From positions 55,387,579 through 55,451,578 of the forward strand of contig CM056379.1 in assembly GCA_029718625.1 (NCBI GenBank): a stretch of DNA of 64,000 bases. The letters are read 5' to 3'. The translations under genes and the position numbers were made by a program. Positions 54,278-64,000 of the stretch are shown here, piece by piece. Position 1 is the stretch's first letter. Every line of letters begins with the position of its first letter. Source of the DNA: Synaphobranchus kaupii. Lineage: Eukaryota > Chordata > Actinopteri > Anguilliformes > Synaphobranchidae. The notes under the pieces are model-generated. The model had not been told where the DNA came from and did not search any database. It saw only the letters and a program-made list of their open reading frames with translations.

Positions 54278-55438
54278 ATGTCAGAACCAGGCGATCAGAA
54301 GACCCATCACACGAAAACTTCTCATACCACTTCAGGTGGGAGCTCTTCAGTTTTGGAGCATCCTGCAGCCAATGAGAATGGTGAAACAGAGCGTGACGAT
54401 AGGGGGCGATGCAGAGATGGTCAGCAAGCAGACGGCAATACTGTCACTATGAAACAAATACAAGGAGAGCAGCTGGAGGTGTGTCCTGGACTTGTGGCTC
54501 GAGACGCACACCCCATGTGTCCGGCAGCAGCTCAACCGTGCCAGGGGCCCGATGCTGGTGATGGAGCAGGGGAGGACGGGTTTGTCGCTCACGGTAACAG
54601 TGGAGACCGACCGAGAGAAGAGACCCTGAGTCAAGTGCAGGGCGAGAGTGGCAGCCACATTAAGAGGCTAAACTCCAGTTGCCCGGGCGGTAGCATCCAG
54701 CCTTTGTCTGATGCACGACTAGGCAAGAAAAAACACCGCCGACGACCATCCAAGAAGAAGAGGCGTTGGAAGCCTTATTTCAAATTGTCATGGGAGGAGA
54801 AGAAAGCCATGGACGAGCGTGAGACTGCACGGGCATCCCGCATGCGAGCTGAGATGTTTGCAAAGGGACTACCAGTAGCCCCCTACAACACCACGCAGTT
54901 CCTAATGGAAGAACATGACCGCGAGGAACCAGATCTAAACACCGAGCTTGGCGGCAGGCGAATCCCGGGTGCCTGCCGCTCGGAAGATACTGCCAGTGAA
55001 GAGGACTGTTTCGAGCCCGATGAGGAGGAGGATGGCAGCGGTGGTGGCAGCGACGGCATGGGACGACCAGGGAACGCCGGCGGGGAGTTTCTTCAGAGGG
55101 ACTTCTCTGAGACCTATGAGAAGTATCACGTCGAGAGCCTCCAGAACATGACCAAGGCAGAGTTGGTGCGGGAATACCTGGAGTTGGAAAAGTGCATGTC
55201 GCGCTTAGAGGAGGAGAACAACCGGCTCCGCTGTATTGGGAGAAGCCCAGACATCAGCACTGAAAGCCCAGTAGCTCAGCCTGACGCATCGCGTCTCCTA
55301 GAGTTGGAGGGTGAACTTGAAAGACTGAGAGCACAGAACAGCGAGCTCCGTCTGCAAAACCAGCTATACAGAGAACGGGGACAGATCGTCTCTAACGTGG
55401 GCAGTTCATATGGACAGACACACCGGGAGAGTGAATAA
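54278..55438 (+). CDS. hexim1: HEXIM P-TEFb inhibitor (single exon, 386 aa)
   Basis: Family knowledge: HEXIM1 binds 7SK snRNA, dimerises, and inhibits CDK9-cyclin T (P-TEFb), holding RNA polymerase II elongation in check in the nucleus. What is seen: a variable, Gly/Ser-rich N-terminus (1-145); the basic RNA-binding and nuclear localisation region GKKKHRRRPSKKKRRWKPY (149-167), followed by WEEKKAMDE; the invariant inhibitory motif PYNTTQFLM (203-211); an acidic region (about 236-252, EEDCFEPDEEED), which masks the basic region in the absence of RNA; and the C-terminal cyclin-T-binding coiled coil (about 276-366) with KAELVREYLELEKCMSRLEE. It is 27 residues longer than human HEXIM1 (359, from memory), mostly in the N-terminus and linkers. 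It is intronless, like the mammalian gene. The start at 54278 has A at -3. No HEXIM2 duplicate is in the window. Confidence 0.96.
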   Translation: MSEPGDQKTHHTKTSHTTSGGSSSVLEHPAANENGETERDDRGRCRDGQQADGNTVTMKQIQGEQLEVCPGLVARDAHPMCPAAAQPCQGPDAGDGAGEDGFVAHGNSGDRPREETLSQVQGESGSHIKRLNSSCPGGSIQPLSDARLGKKKHRRRPSKKKRRWKPYFKLSWEEKKAMDERETARASRMRAEMFAKGLPVAPYNTTQFLMEEHDREEPDLNTELGGRRIPGACRSEDTASEEDCFEPDEEEDGSGGGSDGMGRPGNAGGEFLQRDFSETYEKYHVESLQNMTKAELVREYLELEKCMSRLEEENNRLRCIGRSPDISTESPVAQPDASRLLELEGELERLRAQNSELRLQNQLYRERGQIVSNVGSSYGQTHRESE

Positions 55439-55960
55439 GACACTGATTAACTTTTCATTCAGGAGCTGGCAATGTAAGTTTTTTTCCTAATGTGACTTCT
55501 GTTTTATCTTAATTGGTTTGACAACTCATTGGACGTTCCCCCGTTCCGCTGTAATGTTTGTTAATCTCCCATTTGTATATCGTTGAGACTTTACATTTTC
55601 TGTTAAGAACATAGCTAGATATAATACAATCATTTGTATAATAAATTCCACTGATTTCATGAACATAAAAACGGGGAGCGTTTTGTTTTGTTTTTACCGT
55701 ATCCCTTTCATGCCACATGTTAAAACCATTCAGCGCTAAAACCAGCAGGCTAGGTTTGATCAAATTCTTATCGGGAAAAGCCCAGTGTGTCAGCTTTTGG
55801 AAAACTATGTTCTTACTGAATGTGTAAATATATAAATATATGAAATTGATTTTGTGCGCGTCTTTTATTTGAAAATGTCACCAGTGTGGGTGTTGCTAGA
55901 CACGTCAGCTCCTGAAATGGGAAGTAGCCAATATCATTGTGTGAAATAAAAACGTTTCCA
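55439..55960 (+). other. hexim1 3' UTR
   Basis: AT-rich sequence with AATAAA at about 55639-55644 and again near 55945, either of which could end the transcript. Confidence 0.5.
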
Positions 55961-56576
55961 CTTCATTTTGAATCGAGTATTGCACCATCTGCAACGAGTT
56001 AGTTACTTTGATAGCTAACTCAATAGGCTCTAATTTTTCTTGCTTACATAATTTTTAACTCTTGAAAACACGTTAGGTAGGCTATATCTGACAATGCAGT
56101 AAAATAAGTGGTAATCATCATTGCTGAGTCTGGTTAGTTAAATGATAGCCTACATGTATACAAATAAAAAAACATGTTTCCATGGTTACATTTTGAATGC
56201 ATAACAAAAGTTTAAAACTCACGGCACAATACTAAAGCCAGATGTAATAACAGAAGGCTGTGATGTGTGCAATGGGACACAATCGTCAGATTCAACAATG
56301 GATTTGCAGCTGTTTCGTCGTTTCCCTGGAAATGGACTCTGGCCCGAAGAAGCATACCCGCGTCCTCTCGGCCTTCAGTCTTGGTCCCGTACTGCACTAC
56401 CTGGACACTTCCAGGGGAGGTCTGCTGTCAAGGCAGAGTTTAAAACCTAAAGGAGTAAGAAATACAGCAGTAGCTTCATGTGATATAGTATGGTGCTTGT
56501 ATTTGTGATTGTTTTCAGCTAAAGCCAATGTTACAGCTCAGCATTTCAGCCTCTTTCAGAAGCAAAATGGAGATTT

Positions 56577-56579
<3 letters not shown>

Positions 56580-56649
<70 letters not shown>
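56580..56649. repeat. CA microsatellite
   Basis: About 34 CA units immediately before the Tc1-type MITE. Confidence 0.95.
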
Positions 56650-56651
<2 letters not shown>

Positions 56652-56657
56652 TATATA

Positions 56658-57793
56658 CAGTGCCCTCCACTATTATTGGCACCCCTTGTAAAGATGAGTA
56701 AAAAGGGTTATAAAACATTCACCGTTTGGTGAATTATCTTAATCTCACACTGAAAAAATGAGAAAAATCCAACCTTTAATTGAAGTAAAGAAATAATTCA
56801 ACAAGAAATAATTATTTTTAACAAAACCATGCGTGCCACAATTATTGGCACCCCTGCATTTATATATAGAATAAAGTAATCATTTAAAATATTTGGTCGC
56901 ATATCCTTTGCATGCCATGACTTCCTGATATCTGTGAACCAACAACATCAAAAGACTCTTGATATCTTATTTTCTTGTACTCTTACAAGCGATACTATAA
57001 CGTCTGCATTTGAATGGATCTCTATGGGAATTGGGGGGTGGGACTAGATTTAGCTGTAAATTAAACTGGAACAGTATGGAACACATGGTTGGCTAAATGG
57101 CTCTAAGTCATCAAGGGTCTGGCGTATGAAAAAGCCTTAAACCATCACTCTGCTGCCAGAAACACAGTAGATATAGATAACTTGAAGGGTTTCTTCTCTT
57201 ATTTTTCCATAGAGTTAATTGGAAAATTTGTCAGGAGAAACGACCCTTAAAGTGATCCATCCATATCTACTGCATATCCGGCAGCAGAGTGATGGTTTGA
57301 GGCTCGTTTAATACCTCAGACCCTTGATGACTTAAAGCCATTTTACTAACCATGTATTCCATACTGTTCCAGAATAATTTACAGCTAAATCTAGTCCCAA
57401 CCCCCAATTCCCATAGAGATCCATTCAAATGCAGAGACATTATAGTATCGCTTGTAAGAGTACAAGAAAATAAGATATCAAGAGTCTTTTGATGTTGTTG
57501 GTTCACAGATATCAGGAAGTCATGGCATGCAAAGGATATGCAACCAAATATTAAAAATGATTACTTTATTCTATATATATATGCAGGTGTGCCAATAATT
57601 GTGGCACACGTGGTTTTGTTAAAAATAATTTCTTGAGGGATTTTTTTTTTCTCATAATAAATTTACTTCAATTAAAAATTTGATTTTTCTAATTTTTTCA
57701 GTGTGACATTAAGCTAATTCACCAAACGGTGAATGTTTTATAACCCTTTTTACTCATCTTTACCAGGGGTGCCAATAATAGTGGAGGGCACTG
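56658..57793. mobile_element. Tc1-type MITE carrying the foldback core
   Basis: The ends CAGTGCCCTCCACTATTATT, inverted at both sides and flanked by TA, continue inward for about 220 bp including AACATTCACCGTTTGGTGAA. The foldback core (about 56885-57560) lies between them. No transposase is encoded. Confidence 0.87.
56885..57560. repeat. Foldback core, copy 4
   Basis: Near-perfect inverted arms of about 300 bp, beginning TTTGGTCGCATATCCTTTGC at the left and ending with its reverse complement. This is the most complete copy. Confidence 0.85.
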
Positions 57794-57808
57794 TATATAG
57801 TATATATA

Positions 57809-58320
57809 CAGTGAGCACCATAATTCATTGGACAGTAACACATTTTGTGTTATTTTGGTTCTGTACTCTAGCACTTTGAGTTTGAAAGGATACAATGATA
57901 ATGGTGTTGAAGTGCAGACTGTCAGCTTTAATTTGAGGGTATTTTCATCCATATCGGATGAACCGTTAAGAAATTATAGAACCTTTTGTACATAGATTTT
58001 CAGGCATCAAAATTGCCCCCTCGTTAACGAGAACCTTCCCCCAGACTTCCATGCTATCGCCTTAGTTTCTTGTGAAACACCAGCAAGTTCAGCAGTGAGT
58101 TACTGGAGTTCCTGTCAAACATGCCCAAACAACCACCCATCTTTCAAAGCCACGGAGACCTCTTCTTACCATAATAGACAAAACATTGTGGAACTGGCCA
58201 GCGGAGCAAACTGGGACGCCAATTGCTTAATTGATTCACACCTGTGTGGAAGCACCTGCTTTCAATGTACTTTGTACTTTATTTAGTGTTGACTTTATTT
58301 AGGCAGTTATCTCCTAGCCT
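57809..58320. mobile_element. Tc1-type MITE half (same termini as 41230)
   Basis: CAGTGAGCACCATAATTCAT follows TA, and about 190 bp match the right terminal repeat of the element at 41230-42175 in reverse. The following sequence up to about 58320 (GTGGAAGCACCTGCTTTCAA) looks like decayed MITE interior. No right terminus is found. Confidence 0.65.
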
Positions 58321-61300
58321 ACGTTAATGACGTTTGGGACTATTATACTTGAAATACACCTAAATCTTTATAGCAGTGTGCTCTTCACACCCTGTAAAAT
58401 ATAGTTGGTTTAATGTTGTTTCTTTAGTGTGCGTTCTTGCGTGCGTCATTCTTCATTAAAGCATGTAATGAAAAGTTGATATACTATTGTTATTTTCATT
58501 AGCACTTATAGGCCACCCCACACAAATTTTTTTGATGATTATCACACATTTGACGAACCAGTTTACATTGCACTAATTTTCAAGGTTATGTAAAGTAAAA
58601 TCTCACTAACCTACTTGATTTTACAATGTCCCGAACCGTGTTTTGTTAGTGTAAGCTGATAGGTCTAAATGAACGTAGTTTATTTATTTTATTTAATTCC
58701 GATTGCACTCTCGCACTCTTGACTTATTGCCTAAGCCTATGTGCTAGCCTACAAGTTCTGTTTCACGTAGAATGTTTGCTGCTCGCTGCATTCACAGAAC
58801 ATTTTGGATATATATTTAGTAGGCTACGAAACATCGTTAGCCATACGATATAGGAATTATACAGCAGCAATTTGTACTAGGTAGCGGAGCTACGTTAGCC
58901 TACATGTCAGAAGTTTTGCAACGATTTTCTTTTGTAGCCTAACGTTACGCAACAACCTACTTTATTGACAGGACAGACCCATATGACAGCTTTTTTCTTT
59001 TTCTTAATAATTTGGCGGCCAACACGGGGCTGTGTACACTAGGCTATGTCCATACCCTAAGTTGCAATGCCATTGTCCCCCAACCCCTCATGAAGCAACT
59101 CCACTGCACTGGATATAATGACAGCTTGCAACAAAAACAAATCCAGCGTCACATAGGCCTACTGGGTTCATCTGCGAATTTCTTTTACCTTTTGAAGGAT
59201 TCTTGCGAAGGATTATCAGTGTGTGTCCTCTACGGATTCTCGAATCAGCTACCCCCCCCCCAATTTTGTCATTCGGTAACACGGGGACCAAACTGATAAC
59301 GTCCCACTTTAAATTCCTAGCAAGCTAAATCGTGTAGGCCTATTTCATTACATATTTCCTGTTGTAAAAGCCTTAGGGCCTGATTTACTAAGGCCTTTAG
59401 CGTGTGCAAAACCCACAGTAGCAAAACCTTTTAGCACGTGAAAAACCAGTAACATGACGAACGATTGGTCATAATATTTGTTTTGCACCAATAATTGGTT
59501 GTGTTATTAGTTTTGCATGTGCAAAACCTTTTTGAGTAAATCAGGCCCTAGTCTATACCAACTTACCAAGCAAGTTCATTATTTTGTGAAATCTTTATTA
59601 ATATATTTTATTGAGCACAAAATTTGGCACCCCAGATGCCAAATATGTATGGTCATAGGAGCCCTAATACTGCCTTTTTAATCACTCTGTTTTGAGAGGG
59701 CAATGTCAGGTAAGCAGGGGGTGTACGGACAATGCGTGATGCAAATAGTTTTGTTGCTGATACGGCACAATTCTGTGCAATGATGCCCTCGGGAAGTATT
59801 AATTATCTTTGTGGTGAAATTGACCTGTGGGCTTTTGTGTAGCTGTAGACCTATGTATAATTTGAATGTTTAGGTGCCTAGGCATCCATGTGTGAATTAT
59901 TACCCCAATCATCGGAGCTCATAATCCTAACAATAATTGCCTCTTGTGGAGCAGAGATTATGTGATTGTGTGTGTGTGTGTGTGTGTGTGCGCGTGTTTG
60001 TGCATATGTGTTAAGTTATGAACAGATGGAATCTGGTGTTGTGACTGCCTATGTGACAACTACTAATGCAGGCAGAAGTCCTGTGTACTCTCTATTGAAT
60101 GTCACTAGTTACTTTAATATTATTTCACCAAATTCAAAGGTCGACCTCACTACACACTACGGGGTAATGGGAAGTGTCATCATAAATAAAGGAGGCCATT
60201 AGTCACTTTATGGCTGACATGTTTAATTATTTTTTATAATATTTTTAAATGTATGAAATCATTTGCTCAGTAGGTATTTATACTGCAGATTTAGGCATTA
60301 TATGTGTCCAAACTGAATGTAAAACAAGCTAAAGAGCTTTCAAGAGCTTCAATTTCAAGAATTTTCTGTTTATGTCCCTGCGGAAAGGGAGACTGAGATA
60401 CCCAGACACTACAAAACTACTGTCAGACGATAACCATTAATCCTTCAAGAAAATCCTATGTCTGATTTGTTATTCTGAAAAATATGACTTAGTGGAGCAC
60501 CTGATTTATAGTTAGAAACAAAAACAAATTTAAACAACACAAAACATAAATATAGCAGCTAACTGGCACAGAGCCTGGCCACATTTGTCTTCATTTTGAC
60601 AATAGAAATGTTATTTTCCCCGGCTTCCATAACTTCATGGAGTAAAGTCTGTAATGTCTTATACCAGTATTGAACTCATTTTAACAATAGATAATTGAAG
60701 ATGACTCACAGATCTGCATAAAACATCACAGGCACAAGAGTGGCTAAACGCGGCAAAATGCACATTTAATTGCATGAAATTTATCATGAATTCAATATGG
60801 ATGAGATACTGTATTGAAATATGATAACACATCAAAATAGGGGCATAGAAATTGAATAGTTACTGAAGATGCCATCTGGTGAGTTTGACTCCTGAATGAG
60901 GTGGCTTGTGTATGTTTCCTATTCCGGTTCACCCCCCACATTTTCATGAACGAAATTACGGTCTCATTCATTTCATCTCATTATGTTGACTATGTGTACC
61001 TCGTGACTGCCAGATACTTTAATTGAGTTCCAATCTACTTCCATTCTTAGCTATCTGGGGATAACCAGATCCTGTAATGACATGAAAGCATGCAAGGATG
61101 TACGACTATTTCCAAGAAAAATCCCCCAGACTCCATCTCATGCCATACCATACAGCTATAAGACTGGGGCTACAAGTGCACCTTAAACAAACCAAATCAA
61201 CTGAAATTGACATAATATGGCATATGCATGTTTGATATAAAAAGTCTTGCTCCTATTTGAAAACTACAGTACTTATTCGAGTACTGTGAGATTTTTTCCA

Positions 61301-63306
61301 GTGTTGGTAGAACAACAACCCCCATTCATTCCTTGTCTTACAGAAGAAAATGTAGCCTTGTTGTCCTTCACAAAGCTAAAGATTAATGAAGATGGGGAGT
61401 CACATAGCTGGCAGTCAGTTGTATATCTCAGCTGTACCTGCCAGTATGAATGTCAGAGGCAATGCAGTGTAACTGACTTCCTGAATCCTGCATGGTATAT
61501 GAGATACAATGCATAAGCAAACACCAGGAATTCTTTGGAAGTAAAATGTCTTTTTTATGTCATTATAATATAAAAAATGTACTTAGCAACTATATATAAT
61601 TTTAAAGGACTAATCCTCCAATATATATCTTTAATACATGTTCAGAACTGAGATTATTTATTTACCAACAATATTTCACAGAGGTTTCAAAAGGTATCCC
61701 TATATTTGCATTGCCATTTCCGCAATACCCATATAGTGCCTATGATTGATTATACAATTCAAAGTAAAATATTCAAACCTACATTTTACATATCCTCAAC
61801 CCTCAAGCAAATGTTCACACCTGGTTGTTATTTTTTGTACACAATTCCATTTATTTCCAACATATATAGACCTTGTTTCAGGGGTTGCATTGTTTTAAAG
61901 CACTGAACCATTTAAGAATTAAAGGGACTGGTCTCATGCATGCTGCCTTTGTTATGCCAGGCCTTTTTCATATTAGCAACAGTTTTCTTAGAACAATCCA
62001 AAATATTCTTTACACAATATGTTACACATTCAAAGACAGTATGTACAAAAAATCTCAAACTATACAGCAATTATTTGCATACATTTAAAAATGTTGATAC
62101 ATACATTTAGAGCACACACATGAATCTCTGAAATTCTTGTTTGAGTTTTGAAAGTTTTACTTCAAGGCCTCTGTAGGAATGATTAGAATTGGTTTCTTGT
62201 TATTTTTTGGAAAACTGACAATCTACCACAACATTGTGCATCAGTCCTTATGGAATGGAAATACAGAGTACCACTATTTTCTTTTTAATACTATCTATGG
62301 TTTCCATGAACCAGGATTCCTCAGTTTCCAACACAGAATAAACAAAATATGAGGTGGTTTGTCTAAAAAGGAAAAAATTGAAACAAACCCACAAATGCTT
62401 CATATGAATGTTGCCACCTTTGCATTTGCTTTTACTACACGTGTTCCCTAAGGTAGAACAGGATCTGCATAGACGTCTTCTTGAGTGGAGCTTTTCCAAG
62501 CCTTCTAGAGATAAGCGTCATCAGACTTTCCATCGACCTCGGAGGCCGCGGCCCATAATGAGGCGAAAAGAAATGTAACAAATCAAAATAGCCTAGAATA
62601 ATGCTGTAACAAAGAGAAATGAGAGAAAAGGAGAAACCCCAACTATGGAAAGGGAGGACACGCTACAAAAATGAGGCACTTCCTAAGGACATTTTAAGGA
62701 AAAGCAAATGCACAAAGGCAGAAAATAATGGAACCTTTTAAAAACAAAAGTTGAAATTTATCTGATCTCTACTGCAGTGAAAATGGCAGAATTTGTGGGA
62801 AATGGCTGACAACGTTTGGCCCTTTCTATGGACGACTAATACCAAGGGATCAAGCCCGGCCTTCCGGCTGGGTATCAGGAACCTGCACTCCCACACACAG
62901 TCCCTCCTTCCCTCTGTTTGAGGCCTGGGGGTGAATGTTATATTATGGACTACAGCTGGATGCAGACAAACCTGACAGGCAAATTCTGTATACTCAGGAA
63001 TCACACTCATGACCTGGGTCCAGGGTACAAGCTTATTCTTTTTTAACCCAAATGAAAATAACCTGGATGCAATCTGATTCAATGATTTTCATAGTATACA
63101 TTGCCAGCCAGTATATATTTCCAACCCATTAACTATCTGTTCACTGTTCTCAAAGCTGGCATTCCATAAGGCTGACTAGAGCAAACATACGCACACCAAA
63201 AAAGGCCTTGCGCAAGGTGCTGTGTCACGGGCACATGTTAAGAATAGAAAGAAAAGACTCGCACACACTTGCTTAATGCTCCAAAAAAAATAATAATAAT
63301 GATGTT
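58321..63306. other. Right flank: AT-rich, no supported gene
   Basis: The segment contains a small MITE (59376-59548) and a TG repeat (about 59964-59990). At 62440-62605 there is a GC-richer patch with open minus-strand frames. I see no domain signature. The region may hold a 3' UTR of a gene beyond the window, but this is speculation. Confidence 0.45.
59376..59548. mobile_element. Small MITE
   Basis: GGGCCTGATTTACT and AGTAAATCAGGCCC are perfect terminal inverted repeats, flanked by TA on both sides. The interior is also partly palindromic (TTTTGCACCAATAATTGG, TGCAAAACC). 173 bp, non-coding; superfamily not certain. Confidence 0.8.
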
Positions 63307-64000
63307 AAAGGGGCAGTTCACCCAAAGATTTTATTTTGATATGCGTCTACACACCCGGAGTGCTATCTAGCCATCCAGATAGTTTCGCTGAGAACTCACT
63401 AGTTTTGTAGATCCACTGCAACTCACATATAATCGACATCACCCCAATATAACGGACCTCAATGGGTCCAATGTTTGTGGTGGTTCTCTACAAAAAAATG
63501 ACATTAAAAAAATCAACATCTCTTTACAAATATAAGGACACGGTTACTCATGAACATCCACAGACCTTGTTGTGCAAGGTTTTTTTTTTTAAAAAGTACA
63601 CCAACTGTGTATACAAAAGCATGCCAGTATACTGGGGCTTATGTCAACGCAGTGCGCCCTAGAATACTGGCATGCTTTGGTTGATACTTTGCACAGATAT
63701 ACACAGTTGCCATACTTTGGTAGAAAGTAGTTTTCGAAAAAATCGTTTGCAACAAGGTCTGTGGATGTTTGTGAGTAACAGTGTCATATTTGGAAAGAGA
63801 CGTTGCTGTTGATTTTTTCGAACGTATATTTTTGGCGCTTTGAGCACCACAAACTTTGGACCCGTTGAGGTCCGTTCTATCAGGGTGATATCACGGTGAG
63901 CTGCAGCGGATATCTACAAAACTAGTGAGTTCTCAGCGAAACTACCTGGATGGATATATAGCACTCCGGATATGTAGAATCATATCACAATTTAATTTCT
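63307..64000. repeat. Foldback MITE running off the window
   Basis: The left arm starts near AAAGGGGCAGTTCACCCAAA. Blocks such as GAGAACTCACTAGTTTTGTA and CCACAGACCTTGTTG return in reverse complement order between 63650 and the window end. Arms are about 330 bp, with the hinge near 63640-63660. The right terminus is not included. Confidence 0.8.

Noticed and set aside
54347..54658. 103-codon antisense frame in hexim1
   Set aside because: It is a shadow of the HEXIM coding sequence with no features of its own.
62738..63082. 114-codon minus-strand frame
   Set aside because: No recognisable domain, splice context or composition of a coding exon; it is more likely chance or UTR.

Overview
The window is nuclear DNA of a ray-finned fish, most likely a teleost. 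It has split genes with GT-AG introns, long CA/TG microsatellites, and a dense load of Tc1/mariner, hAT, L2, Tx1 and Ty3/gypsy elements. I cannot name the species. All calls below were read by eye, without database searches.

Three host genes are present, in the order plcd3 (minus strand), acbd4 (plus), hexim1 (plus). From memory this is the order and orientation of PLCD3-ACBD4-HEXIM1 on human chromosome 17q21.31, so it is a conserved synteny block. plcd3 is partial. Its first three coding exons (11842-11926, 5133-5300, 1112-1340) give the N-terminus and the PH domain, and the rest lies to the left of the window. The donor after the third exon reads ATATCCTT, a U12-type AT-AC splice site. acbd4 is complete: ten coding exons from 31413 to 50014 with matching phases encode about 375 residues, comprising an acyl-CoA-binding domain, an FFAT-like acidic motif, a coiled coil and a C-terminal tail anchor. 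hexim1 is a single exon (54278-55438, 386 residues) behind a compact promoter with ZNF143-like, NRF1-like and TATA motifs.

Between plcd3 and acbd4 lies a nest of mobile elements at 14142-26678. The host element is a minus-strand Ty3/gypsy retrotransposon with about 2% LTR divergence by eye. Its reverse transcriptase region was hit by a plus-strand L2 LINE (about 16970-19930) and by a small insert (about 16505-16724). Its upstream LTR was split by a minus-strand Tx1/L1-type LINE (21827-26387), which itself carries a 1.8-kb hAT element (22479-24269) with an 8-bp target duplication. Just right of the nest, at 27358-28888, is a complete Tc1-type transposon with an uninterrupted 342-residue transposase. 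A piece of the same gypsy LTR, in opposite orientation, sits at 29311-29430.

Intron 1 of acbd4 (31489-40380) is full of decayed elements. One is an unclassified 3.1-kb element (35109-38189) built of repeated ~480-bp units with two tRNA-like modules. Another is the first of four copies of a foldback core (about 32711, 41282, 46270 and 56885). The best copies sit inside Tc1-type elements with different terminal repeats. To the right of hexim1 the sequence is AT-rich and mostly MITE-derived, with no gene I can support.
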